This document shows positions 1-5,872 of a stretch of DNA of 7,814 nt, one piece after another (positions within the stretch are counted from its first letter, which is position 1; each line of letters opens with the position of its first letter). Origin of the DNA: G020353115 sp964389685 (lineage in GTDB: Bacteria > Bacteroidota > Bacteroidia > Bacteroidales > VadinHA17); assembly GCA_964389685.1 (NCBI GenBank), contig CAYMFM010000122.1:1-7814 (forward strand), given 5' to 3'. The notes beneath the pieces were generated by a model. It did not search any database and had not been told where the DNA came from. It was given only the letters and a program-made list of their open reading frames with translations. The position numbers were made by a program, and so were the translations under genes.

Positions 1-1
1 G

Positions 2-58
2 TTTGCCACTCTCTTGTTTTATGCGTTAGCATTTCTTCCCGGCATGTTTGCTAACTAG
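2..58 (+). CDS. C-terminal tail of an upstream membrane protein (partial)
   Basis: The second reading frame is open from the left edge to a TAG at 56-58 and encodes the 18 residues FATLLFYALAFLPGMFAN. This is strongly hydrophobic and reads like the end of a transmembrane helix. The other two plus frames give less protein-like sequence and also stop early. The family cannot be told from 18 residues. The stop codon shares its last base with the GTG start of the next possible gene (TAGTG), a typical translational-coupling arrangement. The fragment could also be a chance open stretch. Confidence 0.4.
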   Translation, partial: FATLLFYALAFLPGMFAN

Positions 59-243
59 TGGATAAACGCATTGCGTTTATATTCCTTATATGCGCTATAG
101 TTGTTTGGTTTACTCTACTAAATTTACATCAATCATACAACAAATCCAAGGGATTAATGATATTCTGTAGGATTATTGGACACCCTGGTTTATTTAAGAA
201 GGATGCTTTAATAATACGAAAAATTAATAAAAAGTTAGATTAA
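58..243 (+). CDS. Possible small single-span membrane protein, unknown function
   Basis: This 61-codon frame starts at GTG 58 and ends at TAA 241-243. It encodes a short basic N-terminus (residues 1-4), one hydrophobic segment at about residues 5-23 (IAFIFLICAIVVWFTLLNL), and a basic, soluble tail rich in Lys and Ile. This pattern suggests an inner-membrane protein with a cytoplasmic or periplasmic basic tail. I do not recognise a family. There is no Shine-Dalgarno sequence, and the start overlaps the preceding stop by one base, so translation could be coupled to the upstream gene. The stretch is AT-rich compared with the lipoprotein-receptor operon that follows. GTG is the only early start in frame, because a TAA lies at 52-54. 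It may be a real small gene or the degenerate end of something larger. Confidence 0.4.
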   Translation: MDKRIAFIFLICAIVVWFTLLNLHQSYNKSKGLMIFCRIIGHPGLFKKDALIIRKINKKLD

Positions 244-310
244 CCAACAAATTATTAACATAGCCGTAAAACGTCCCTTTTTATACGAAAGGACCATGGC
301 ATTCCAGCGT

Positions 311-318
311 TAACTTTG
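311..318 (+). promoter_or_regulatory. TAACTTTG, candidate Bacteroidota -7 box
   Basis: The octamer matches the TAnnTTTG -7 consensus used by the Bacteroidota primary sigma factor and lies about 150 bases upstream of the lipoprotein-receptor operon. No TTTG-like -33 element is visible at the expected 19-21 base spacing (the sequence there is around cgaaagga), so the match is only half a promoter. If used, it would give a leader of roughly 140 bases. Confidence 0.22.
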
Positions 319-412
319 GGTACCATGAGGATAATCCATTGTAGTGCAAGGAAATTTCGTTATTCTTATAATTCATCGCGAACTATATCCGCTCTGTTTT
401 GTTATATTGCTT

Positions 413-430
413 TCCTGTAATTATTCAGGA
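413..430 (+). promoter_or_regulatory. Dyad-symmetric site upstream of the lipoprotein gene
   Basis: TCCTGTAATTATTCAGGA has perfect 5-base arms (TCCTG and CAGGA) around an AT-rich centre and ends 35 bases before the ATG at 466. It could be an operator for a dimeric regulator or a short leader hairpin. The AGGAG inside its right arm is too far from the start codon to act as that gene's ribosome binding site. Short dyads arise by chance, so support is limited to position and symmetry. Confidence 0.25.
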
Positions 431-465
431 GAACTGTATAAGCCTTAAAACAAATAAAAAATACA

Positions 466-1203
466 ATGAAACAGGCAGTTAGTCTTTATTCAATACTGAT
501 AGTCATCCTATTATTCATTGGTTGTAAAACCACTGAAAAAACAGCAGAAGTCTTGGTATATAAGGATTCCTTGCTGATAAAGGCATCGAATCAGATGACG
601 ATACATTTTAAAAAGGGAAAATCCTATAATCACCCCACATTTGTTATCTGGGAAGAGGATGGAGATGGGACCTATCTGAGGACCCTTTTTATCACTCAAT
701 CCTATGCAAGCGGGATATTCGGGCACCAGATGGTTGGAGACTCAATCTGGTTAAATAAACCCGGAGAATCCTACCAGCCGGCAGCATTGCCTTACTGGAC
801 ACACAAAAAAGGACCGATAGTCGGAAACCAGCTGATGCCAACACCGGAACATCCATTCGTTGATGCATTTACAGGTGCAACACCCTCAAATGATTTTCAG
901 TTTCAAACAGGAGTGCCCTTATCCGAAGGGCGGACCAGGATACTGCTTGAAGTGAACCAGTCGTGGGACTGGAACGGTTACTGGACGAACAACAAATATC
1001 CGGACAGCCCGGCATACAAGCATTCTGCTCAACCATCAATAATATTTGCAGAAGTGATAAACCAGGTGGACTCGGTCTTTTATTTGAATCCTATAGGACA
1101 TGGAGATCCCAAAGGAGAAAGCGGGAAATTATTTCCAGATCTGAGCACATTGACCACGGCGAAGGAGATCTTTGAATCAATCAGCATTACGCTCAAGCGT
1201 TAA
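466..1203 (+). CDS. DUF2271-like lipoprotein with a DxxTGATxxS motif
   Basis: The product has 245 residues. Residues 1-19 form a lipoprotein signal peptide ending FIG before Cys20, so it is probably anchored to the outer membrane. The body resembles DUF2271 proteins as I recall them: TFVIWEEDGDGTYLRTLFIT at about 58-77, a WTHKKG segment near 112, VDAFTGATPSN at 132-142, and QSWDWNGYWTNN at about 165-176. The last block is familiar from uncharacterised Bacteroidota proteins. D133-x-x-T136-G-A-T139-x-S141 has the form of the FMN-attachment motif recognised by ApbE in NqrC and RnfG, where the final Thr of the GAT carries the flavin. Flavinylation is therefore possible, though the motif may only be a structural signature here. 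The TonB-dependent receptor gene begins 13 bases after the stop, so the two are almost surely co-transcribed. No SusD features are present. The ATG at 466 gives the complete signal peptide. No ribosome binding site is visible in the A-rich leader, which is normal for this phylum. Confidence 0.85.
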   Translation: MKQAVSLYSILIVILLFIGCKTTEKTAEVLVYKDSLLIKASNQMTIHFKKGKSYNHPTFVIWEEDGDGTYLRTLFITQSYASGIFGHQMVGDSIWLNKPGESYQPAALPYWTHKKGPIVGNQLMPTPEHPFVDAFTGATPSNDFQFQTGVPLSEGRTRILLEVNQSWDWNGYWTNNKYPDSPAYKHSAQPSIIFAEVINQVDSVFYLNPIGHGDPKGESGKLFPDLSTLTTAKEIFESISITLKR

Positions 1204-1216
1204 ACTTCAACAGCAC

Positions 1217-3604
1217 ATGAAACCATCGATAATACTCTATATCGTCACATTTATCCTTTTATTGGTTGCTCCGATACTATCCGCTCAAAACGGACAGGTC
1301 AAAGGAAAGATAACGGACGCAGGCAATAACGAGACCATTCCTTTCGCCAATATCATCGTTGTTGATACACAAATCGGTTCCACCAGTGATCTGGATGGTA
1401 ATTTCATCATCACCGGACTGCAACCGGGTTTTATTAACCTGCAGGTATCCTTTGTTGGCTATAAGACAGTCATAAGTCCTGATATCATGGTGAGCAATAA
1501 CAGTATTCCCTATGTTGAAATAACCCTGGAACCTTCCGAAGAAGCGTTGGAAGCAGTGGTGATTTCGTTGGATCCCTTCAGGAAGAAGCAGGAAGCTCCG
1601 CTATCCATGCAAACCATCGGTGCCAAAGAGATTGAAAGTAATCCGGGAAGTAACCGGGATATATCGCGGGTTATCCAATCCTTTCCCGGAGTTGGTTCGA
1701 CACCAGCTTACCGGAATGACATCATTATCCGGGGAGGGGGACCCAGTGAAAACCGGTTCTTCCTCGATGAAGTTGAAATACCGGCTCTAAATCACTTTTC
1801 CACTCAGGGAGCTTCCGGAGGACCGGTCGGGATCATAAATGCCGATTTTATCCAGACGGTCGACTTCTATTCCGGCTCATTCCCCGCAAATAAATACAAC
1901 GCACTTAGTGGAATTCTTGATTTCAAACAGAAAGAGGGAAGTAAGGATAAAACCAATATCCAGGCAGCTCTTGGTGCCAGCGAGGCATCGTTAACCCTGG
2001 ATGGACCTATGGGGAATAGAACAAGTTACATCTTTTCCGTTCGAAGATCCTATTTGCAATTTCTTTTCTCAGCCCTTGGCTTGCCCTTTCTGCCTACCTT
2101 CAATGACTACCAGCTTAAAGTAAAGTCAAACCTTAATCAAAAAAACCAGCTGACGATCATCAGCATTGGTTCGTTAGACAATTTGGCTTTAAATACCGGA
2201 ATTAATAATCCCGATGCCACTCAGGAGTTCATTCTCAGCCAGATCCCTGTTAACAATCAATGGAGTTACACGATAGGTGCAGTGCATAAGCATTTTTTCG
2301 AGAATGGATACCAGACGGTTGTCTTGAGTCGCAATATGTTGAACAATTCATTTTACAAATATCCGGATAACGACGAAACGCTTGATAAGAGTTATGATTA
2401 CAACTCAACGGAAGCAGAAAATAAATCCAGGTATGAATTAACCTGGAGCAACAAAGGGTTTAAATACAATGTTGGTATAAATATGGAGTACGCAAAATAC
2501 GATAATTCCACATCACAGATAAAATTTTCACAGGACACAATCGTCAATTTTCAATATAAAACAACCCTGGACCTGTTTAAATACGGAGGATCTGCTCAGG
2601 TATCTAAACGATTTTTCGATAGCCGTTTTCTTGTTTCGCTGGGTGTAAGAATGGATGGGAATACCTACAACGATAACATGTCGAATCCATTGAACCAGCT
2701 ATCCCCCAGATTATCCATGTCCTATTCCCTGACAGAAAAAACACAACTGAATGCAGGGATAGGCCGGTATTTTCAACACCCGGCCTATACAACCCTTGGG
2801 TATAGAGATTTTCAAGGGAGCCTGGTAAATTCATCTTCAGCAAAATACATTGGGGCAAATCACTTTAACATTGGTTTTGAGCACCGTTTTTCCGATCCGG
2901 TTATTCTCTCAGTCGAAGGCTTCTACAAAAGCTACTTTCAATATCCCATTGACAGTGTTACCGGAGAAAGCCTGGCAAATCAGGGAGCAGACTACAGCAG
3001 TGTTGTGGGAACATCACCGGTTGTTTCCAGCGGGAAGGGCGAGGCAATCGGATTTGAAATCGTAAACCGCATCAATTATAAAACGTTCACCCTGCTGGCA
3101 TCATACACTTTCGTCAGAAGCCAATTTACAGACATTACCGGGAAGTTTATATCCTCCTCCTGGGATAGCAAACACCTTTTAACCCTGACCGGTTCAAAGA
3201 CCTTCAAGGGGAACTGGCGTGCAGGATTCAAATGGCGTTTTGTTGGTGGATTGCCCTATACACCCTATGATCTCGAAACTTCAGCAAAAATTATTGCCTG
3301 GGATGCACGGGGTGGACCCTATTTCGATTATTCAAAACTCAATTCGGAGCGATCCAACGCTTTTCACCAGCTGGATATCCGAATTGATAAGAATTTCTTT
3401 TTCGACCGATGGGCACTGATGCTCTACGTCGATATTCAAAATGCCTATAATTTTAAGTTTGCCGATCAGGATTTCATTCTCAGAGAAAAGAATCCGGATG
3501 GATCATACATGACAGCGAACAACGGTACAGAATATGTACTGACATCAGCGCCAAATAAATCTGGTTCGATCGTACCGACAATCGGGATCATGATTAAGTT
3601 TTAA
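1217..3604 (+). CDS. TonB-dependent outer-membrane receptor with CarboxypepD_reg-like N-terminal domain
   Basis: This 795-residue receptor would move a ligand across the outer membrane using TonB-ExbBD energy. Residues 1-23 are a signal peptide (cleavage LSA|Q24). Residues 26-105 form a carboxypeptidase-regulatory-like beta-sandwich, with the typical G-x-I-x-D near 30 and a STSDLDGNFII stretch at 55-65. A TonB-box-like segment (LEAVVIS) lies at 111-117. The plug spans about 125-240 and includes the SFPGVGSTPAYRNDIIIRGG stretch and FFLDEVEIP. The rest is a 22-strand-type barrel ending in Phe, the usual barrel sorting end. An open frame extends back to an ATG at 1172, but that start would overlap the lipoprotein gene by 32 bases and put 15 polar residues before the signal peptide, so I place the start at 1217. 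The ligand is unknown. No SusD gene accompanies it, and the DUF2271-like lipoprotein is its only obvious partner. The length and absence of a SusC-type layout fit the smaller receptor class rather than a glycan SusC. Confidence 0.95.
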   Translation: MKPSIILYIVTFILLLVAPILSAQNGQVKGKITDAGNNETIPFANIIVVDTQIGSTSDLDGNFIITGLQPGFINLQVSFVGYKTVISPDIMVSNNSIPYVEITLEPSEEALEAVVISLDPFRKKQEAPLSMQTIGAKEIESNPGSNRDISRVIQSFPGVGSTPAYRNDIIIRGGGPSENRFFLDEVEIPALNHFSTQGASGGPVGIINADFIQTVDFYSGSFPANKYNALSGILDFKQKEGSKDKTNIQAALGASEASLTLDGPMGNRTSYIFSVRRSYLQFLFSALGLPFLPTFNDYQLKVKSNLNQKNQLTIISIGSLDNLALNTGINNPDATQEFILSQIPVNNQWSYTIGAVHKHFFENGYQTVVLSRNMLNNSFYKYPDNDETLDKSYDYNSTEAENKSRYELTWSNKGFKYNVGINMEYAKYDNSTSQIKFSQDTIVNFQYKTTLDLFKYGGSAQVSKRFFDSRFLVSLGVRMDGNTYNDNMSNPLNQLSPRLSMSYSLTEKTQLNAGIGRYFQHPAYTTLGYRDFQGSLVNSSSAKYIGANHFNIGFEHRFSDPVILSVEGFYKSYFQYPIDSVTGESLANQGADYSSVVGTSPVVSSGKGEAIGFEIVNRINYKTFTLLASYTFVRSQFTDITGKFISSSWDSKHLLTLTGSKTFKGNWRAGFKWRFVGGLPYTPYDLETSAKIIAWDARGGPYFDYSKLNSERSNAFHQLDIRIDKNFFFDRWALMLYVDIQNAYNFKFADQDFILREKNPDGSYMTANNGTEYVLTSAPNKSGSIVPTIGIMIKF

Positions 3605-3689
3605 GTCAACTACCTCTTAAGGCTTACCCGATCTGAATCGATGATTTTTATTATTTTTACTGAATACTTTTTGAAATCTATTTGCAAAG

Positions 3690-3708
3690 ACAATTTGTGA
3701 AAAATTGT
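3690..3708 (+). promoter_or_regulatory. AT-rich 7-base inverted repeat
   Basis: The perfect arms ACAATTT and AAATTGT enclose the loop GTGAA, just upstream of the weak promoter-like TATCTTTA at 3734. This position is compatible with an operator or with the -33 region of a promoter for the carboxypeptidase transcript. It is too AT-rich and lacks a following T tract, so it is unlikely to be a terminator. Confidence 0.22.
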
Positions 3709-3854
3709 TGGTTATCGCAACAGCACTACTGGCTATCTTTAATCTTAGAATCGCTTTAGAGAAAAAAACAAATCATTAATAAAAAGAAAATATACCGCAC
3801 GTAACGCAATATAACCGATAAAGGAACTCCTAATTACCACTTAAAAAATTGATT

Positions 3855-3932
3855 ATGGCAATAGAACACTTAACAAAAGAGATCATTAAAGAGGGCGAAC
3901 GGGCAGCGCAAAAAGCATTGGAATTGAAATAG
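3855..3932 (+). CDS. Possible 25-residue leader peptide or microprotein
   Basis: ATG 3855 to TAG 3930-3932 encodes a highly charged, helix-favouring peptide beginning MAIEHLTKEIIKEGERAAQK and ending ALELK. It has no hydrophobic segment or signal. Its amino-acid make-up (alternating Glu/Lys with Ala, Ile, Leu) is more protein-like than the surrounding AT-rich sequence, which is why I list it. It ends 61 bases before the carboxypeptidase ATG, and an inverted repeat begins three bases after its stop codon. A leader-peptide role, an independent microprotein, a remnant of a larger gene, and chance are all possible. I recognise no family, and there is no clear ribosome binding site. Confidence 0.3.
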   Translation: MAIEHLTKEIIKEGERAAQKALELK

Positions 3933-3934
3933 AA

Positions 3935-3993
3935 AATTCACATTAATCCATAACAAACATGTGTCCTGAAACAACATGTAACAAAAGTGAATT
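3935..3993 (+). promoter_or_regulatory. Nested inverted repeats abutting the carboxypeptidase start codon
   Basis: AATTCAC (3935-3941) is the exact reverse complement of GTGAATT (3987-3993), whose last base directly precedes the ATG at 3994. Inside this pair, ACATGT occurs twice (3957-3962 and 3974-3979) and can pair with itself across an 11-base loop. The mRNA leader could therefore fold into a two-tier hairpin that sequesters the region just before the start codon. The outer stem is only 7 pairs, AT-rich, and closes a 45-base interval, so stability is modest and regulation is inferred. Confidence 0.25.
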
Positions 3994-5256
3994 ATGAAAA
4001 TCGGAAGAGCATATGTAATATCCATTCTGGTCGGAGCTATAATAACTGGGTGCTCGACAACCCGGTATCAGGCTACCTGGTTTGAACCACCACCGGAGAT
4101 CGATACAAAGACCAAACCCATTGAATTCCAGGAAAAAAAATCCTATGCATTCAATAGCGGGGAAATCCATTTCGACAATCTGTTTGACGGGGCAAGGATG
4201 AATTCCTGTGAGCAGGTTGATAATACTACTTTTTCAATATCCATTACCCCTGAAAATAGCCCAATAAATCCCTCACCCTGGTACGCATTCAGAATTGTAT
4301 CCAATCGTTATCAATACCTGACAATTCTGTTAGAGTATGCTGATGTGAAACACCGGTACCATCCAAAATTGAGTACCGATGGGAAAAAATGGACATTGAT
4401 CCCTGCAGAAAGTGTTGTCGCGAATGCTGATAGCACAACCGTTTTTATAAACTTCCCGGTAACTACCGATACAACATGGATTGCAGCCCAGGAAGTCATC
4501 AGTTCGAAACACGTTTTCTCCTGGTGTAAGCAGTTTGAGAAGAAAAACCTGGTGCAGCTTCAACAAATTGGAAATTCAAAACTCGATCGGCCACTCTATA
4601 TGATGGATACTGACCTGGAGGTATCCAAAAATAAACCAACCGTGATTATCCTCAGCAGGCAACATCCACCGGAAGTGACCGGGTATTTCGCCATGAAAGC
4701 TTTTGTTGAAGCGATACTCGAACCATCAGCGCTATCCCGACAATTTCTGAAGGAGTTTAGGATACTGATCTTCCCTCTGATGAATCCCGATGGCGTGGAC
4801 CTGGGACACTGGCGCCACAATGCCGGTGGTATTGATCTGAACCGGGACTGGGGAACTTATTACCAGCCGGAAACCAGGCAGGTTGCAGATTTTATTGTTA
4901 AGGAATCGAAAAAGAATAAAGCGACTATTTTGCTTGGGCTTGATTTTCACTCAACCTGGTATGATGTCTATTATACCAAAGAAGTCGATCCTTCCACAAT
5001 TGTGTTGGGCGACTTCAAGGACCGCTGGTTGGAAAAAATTGAAAATGGGATCCCGGATTATACGGTAAATGAGCAAAGTTCAGAAGTTAATTCAGCCGTT
5101 TTTTCGAACAATTGGTTTTACAAACAGTTCAATGCAATTGGGATAACCTATGAAATCGGCGATACCACACCACGGGATTTCATAGAAACAAAAGGCAAAG
5201 TTTCCGCCACTGCCATGATGGAATTGTTGCTGGAATACAGCAAGGGAAAACTCTAA
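3994..5256 (+). CDS. Lipoprotein M14-family zinc carboxypeptidase, Nna1/CCP-like
   Basis: This 420-residue exported metallopeptidase has a lipoprotein signal peptide at residues 1-19 (ITG before Cys20). An N-terminal beta-sandwich of about residues 44-165 (FDNLFDGARMNSC, then PSPWYAFRIVSN) resembles the N-domain that precedes the catalytic domain in Nna1/cytosolic carboxypeptidases. The M14 domain follows and carries all expected residues. The zinc ligands are H224 and E227 (RQHPPEVTG) and H319 (LDFHSTW). Substrate carboxylate residues are likely R275, N283 and R284 (GGIDLNRDW). The catalytic Glu is E387 (ITYEIGDTTPR). MNPDGV at 263-268 is also typical. It should cleave C-terminal residues from peptides, or amide bonds in cell-wall-like peptides, at the periplasmic or surface face. 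The substrate cannot be read from the sequence. It appears monocistronic, with a long leader before it and the repeat-bounded GxxExxY gene after it. All active-site residues are intact, so it is probably functional. Confidence 0.93.
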   Translation: MKIGRAYVISILVGAIITGCSTTRYQATWFEPPPEIDTKTKPIEFQEKKSYAFNSGEIHFDNLFDGARMNSCEQVDNTTFSISITPENSPINPSPWYAFRIVSNRYQYLTILLEYADVKHRYHPKLSTDGKKWTLIPAESVVANADSTTVFINFPVTTDTTWIAAQEVISSKHVFSWCKQFEKKNLVQLQQIGNSKLDRPLYMMDTDLEVSKNKPTVIILSRQHPPEVTGYFAMKAFVEAILEPSALSRQFLKEFRILIFPLMNPDGVDLGHWRHNAGGIDLNRDWGTYYQPETRQVADFIVKESKKNKATILLGLDFHSTWYDVYYTKEVDPSTIVLGDFKDRWLEKIENGIPDYTVNEQSSEVNSAVFSNNWFYKQFNAIGITYEIGDTTPRDFIETKGKVSATAMMELLLEYSKGKL

Positions 5257-5266
5257 CTAATATAAT

Positions 5267-5335
5267 GCCACCAAAGCACCAAAGCACAAAATGACACTAA
5301 AAATGGAAGGAAAAAGTAAAAAGATACAACAATAT
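5267..5335 (+). repeat. CAC-rich repeat, left copy (overlaps start of GxxExxY gene)
   Basis: The copy starts GCCACCAAAGCACCAAAGCA and has an internal period of about 9 bases (CACCAAAG units). By hand alignment it matches the direct copy at 5776-5843 at roughly four-fifths of positions with one single-base gap. Its first 35 or so bases match the reverse complement of 5721-5757 at about three-quarters. The right part of this copy is coding: it contains the ATG at 5291 and the first 15 codons of the GxxExxY gene. Confidence 0.75.
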
Positions 5336-5719
5336 GATCCGCTACCGGAAGAATTGGAAATAATTGGGAAAAAGATTGTTGATGCAGCATATACAATTCA
5401 TAAAAACCTTGGTCCTGGTCTGTTGGAGAAGGTATATGAAATATGTTTTTGTCATGAATTGGAAAAACGAGGATTGCATTACCATAGACAAGTTGATATA
5501 CCTATTGTATATGATGGAATCCAATTTAATGAAGGATTGCGACTTGATGTATTGGTGGAGAATAAAGTTATATGTGAGCTAAAGGCAATTGAAACAGTAA
5601 ATCCGGTCTGGGAGGCCCAGGTATTGAGCCATTTGAAAATAACTGGTAAAAGGCTAGGTTATCTAATCAATTTTAATGTGGTAAATATAGGACATGGGAT
5701 AAAGCGCTTTATTATATAA
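5291..5719 (+). CDS. GxxExxY protein (PD-(D/E)XK nuclease-like fold)
   Basis: This 142-residue protein belongs to the GxxExxY family, small proteins of unsettled function related in fold to PD-(D/E)XK nucleases. The naming motif is G43-LL-E46-KV-Y49, inside HKNLGPGLLEKVYE. Further conserved positions are E56, D86 (GLRLDVLVE), E96-x-K98 (VICELKAIE, the nuclease-like ExK), Q110 (WEAQVLSHL) and the C-terminal LINFN...HGIKRFII. All nuclease-like acidic residues are present, and the length is normal. The listed start lies within the CAC-rich repeat; ATG 5303 is an alternative that would shorten it by four residues. Neither has a ribosome binding site. The gene is visibly more AT-rich than its neighbours, uses more ATA, AGA and TAT codons, and is bounded by inverted repeats, so horizontal or mobile origin is likely. 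It has no evident functional link to the carboxypeptidase or TspO genes. Confidence 0.93.
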   Translation: MTLKMEGKSKKIQQYDPLPEELEIIGKKIVDAAYTIHKNLGPGLLEKVYEICFCHELEKRGLHYHRQVDIPIVYDGIQFNEGLRLDVLVENKVICELKAIETVNPVWEAQVLSHLKITGKRLGYLINFNVVNIGHGIKRFII

Positions 5720-5720
5720 A

Positions 5721-5757
5721 CCTTTCGTGGGATTTGGTGACTTGGTGTTTTCGTGGC
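5721..5757 (-). repeat. CAC-rich repeat, inverted copy after the GxxExxY gene
   Basis: Read on the minus strand, the copy begins GCCACGAAAACACCAAGTCA, so it faces the left copy at 5267 in inverted orientation. The GxxExxY gene sits entirely between the outer ends of the two copies (5267 and 5757), and its stop codon is 2 bases before this copy. The first 25 bases share about 20 positions with the left copy. No obvious short target duplication flanks the pair. Confidence 0.65.
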
Positions 5758-5775
5758 GGAAAATCATATTTTTTT

Positions 5776-5843
5776 GCCAGCAAGGCACAAAAGCACAAAA
5801 TGGCACGACAAGTGGAAGAAAAAATAAGAGGAAACAGCAATAT
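5776..5843 (+). repeat. CAC-rich repeat, second direct copy with a decayed gene start
   Basis: The copy begins GCCAGCAAGGCACAAAAGCA and runs in the same direction as the left copy. The similarity continues past the position of the gene's ATG (here ATG 5799) into what would be its first codons, then fades at CAATAT. The frame from 5799 reads MARQVEEKIRGNSNIFVVST and stops at 5859-5861, so no GxxExxY protein follows. It therefore looks like the 5' end of a second gene copy, or a repeat whose unit includes the gene's start. Confidence 0.7.
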
Positions 5844-5848
5844 ATTTG
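5841..5848 (+). promoter_or_regulatory. TATATTTG, candidate -7 box for tspO
   Basis: The octamer is an exact match to TAnnTTTG and lies 24 bases before the tspO ATG, at the point where similarity to the CAC-rich repeat ends. No TTTG -33 element is seen at the usual distance. If active, it would give a very short leader and let tspO be transcribed independently of the GxxExxY insert. Confidence 0.35.
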
Positions 5849-5872
5849 TAGTATCAACTTAAAAATAAGGTC

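Larger units (their letters stand above)
3605..3993. other. 389-base intergenic region between receptor and carboxypeptidase genes
   Basis: The region is AT-rich and carries no RNA gene that I can recognise. It holds four items. CGAT-CTGA-ATCG at 3629-3640, followed by a T-rich tract, is at best a weak terminator for the receptor operon. ACAATTT (3690-3696) and AAATTGT (3702-3708) are perfect 7-base arms around a 5-base loop. TATCTTTA at 3734-3741 is one base off the TAnnTTTG box, with TTG at 3708-3710 spaced slightly too far away. A possible 25-codon ORF at 3855-3932 is followed by nested inverted repeats up to the next start codon. Confidence 0.6.

Noticed and set aside
273..294. Hairpin GTCC(C)TTT ... 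AAAGGAC with one bulged base
   Set aside because: No T tract follows on the plus strand, and no minus-strand gene needs a terminator there; left as an unassigned chance structure.
325..420. 31-codon ORF starting at ATG 325
   Set aside because: The translation is Ser/Arg/Tyr-rich without pattern, and there is no initiation signal; more likely part of the operon leader.
511..726. Minus-strand open frame inside the lipoprotein gene, and similar antisense frames at 2604-2858, 3943-4170, 4311-4566, 4596-4950, 5342-5524 and 5663-5857
   Set aside because: They lie opposite well-supported genes or repeats, have no recognisable domains, and read as shadow frames.
963..1175. Plus-strand out-of-frame ORFs within larger genes (also 2850-3065, 3219-3419, 4883-5068, 5364-5582, 5968-6327, 6422-6613)
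   Set aside because: Each is fully contained in or opposite a gene with clear family motifs, and its translation has no protein-like pattern.
466..1203. SusD-type glycan-binding lipoprotein upstream of the receptor
   Set aside because: The protein is half the usual SusD length, precedes rather than follows the receptor gene, and shows DUF2271-like rather than TPR/SusD features.
1172..1216. Longer start for the TonB-dependent receptor at ATG 1172
   Set aside because: It overlaps the lipoprotein gene by 32 bases and adds 15 polar residues in front of a perfect signal peptide; ATG 1217 is the sensible start.
3629..3655. Rho-independent terminator after the receptor gene
   Set aside because: The stem is only 4 base pairs, and the T-rich tract is interrupted; noted in the intergenic entry but not called as a terminator.
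5267..5843. CRISPR array suggested by repeated CAC-rich units
   Set aside because: The units are about 9 bases, imperfect, partly inverted and partly coding, with no regular spacers and no cas genes.
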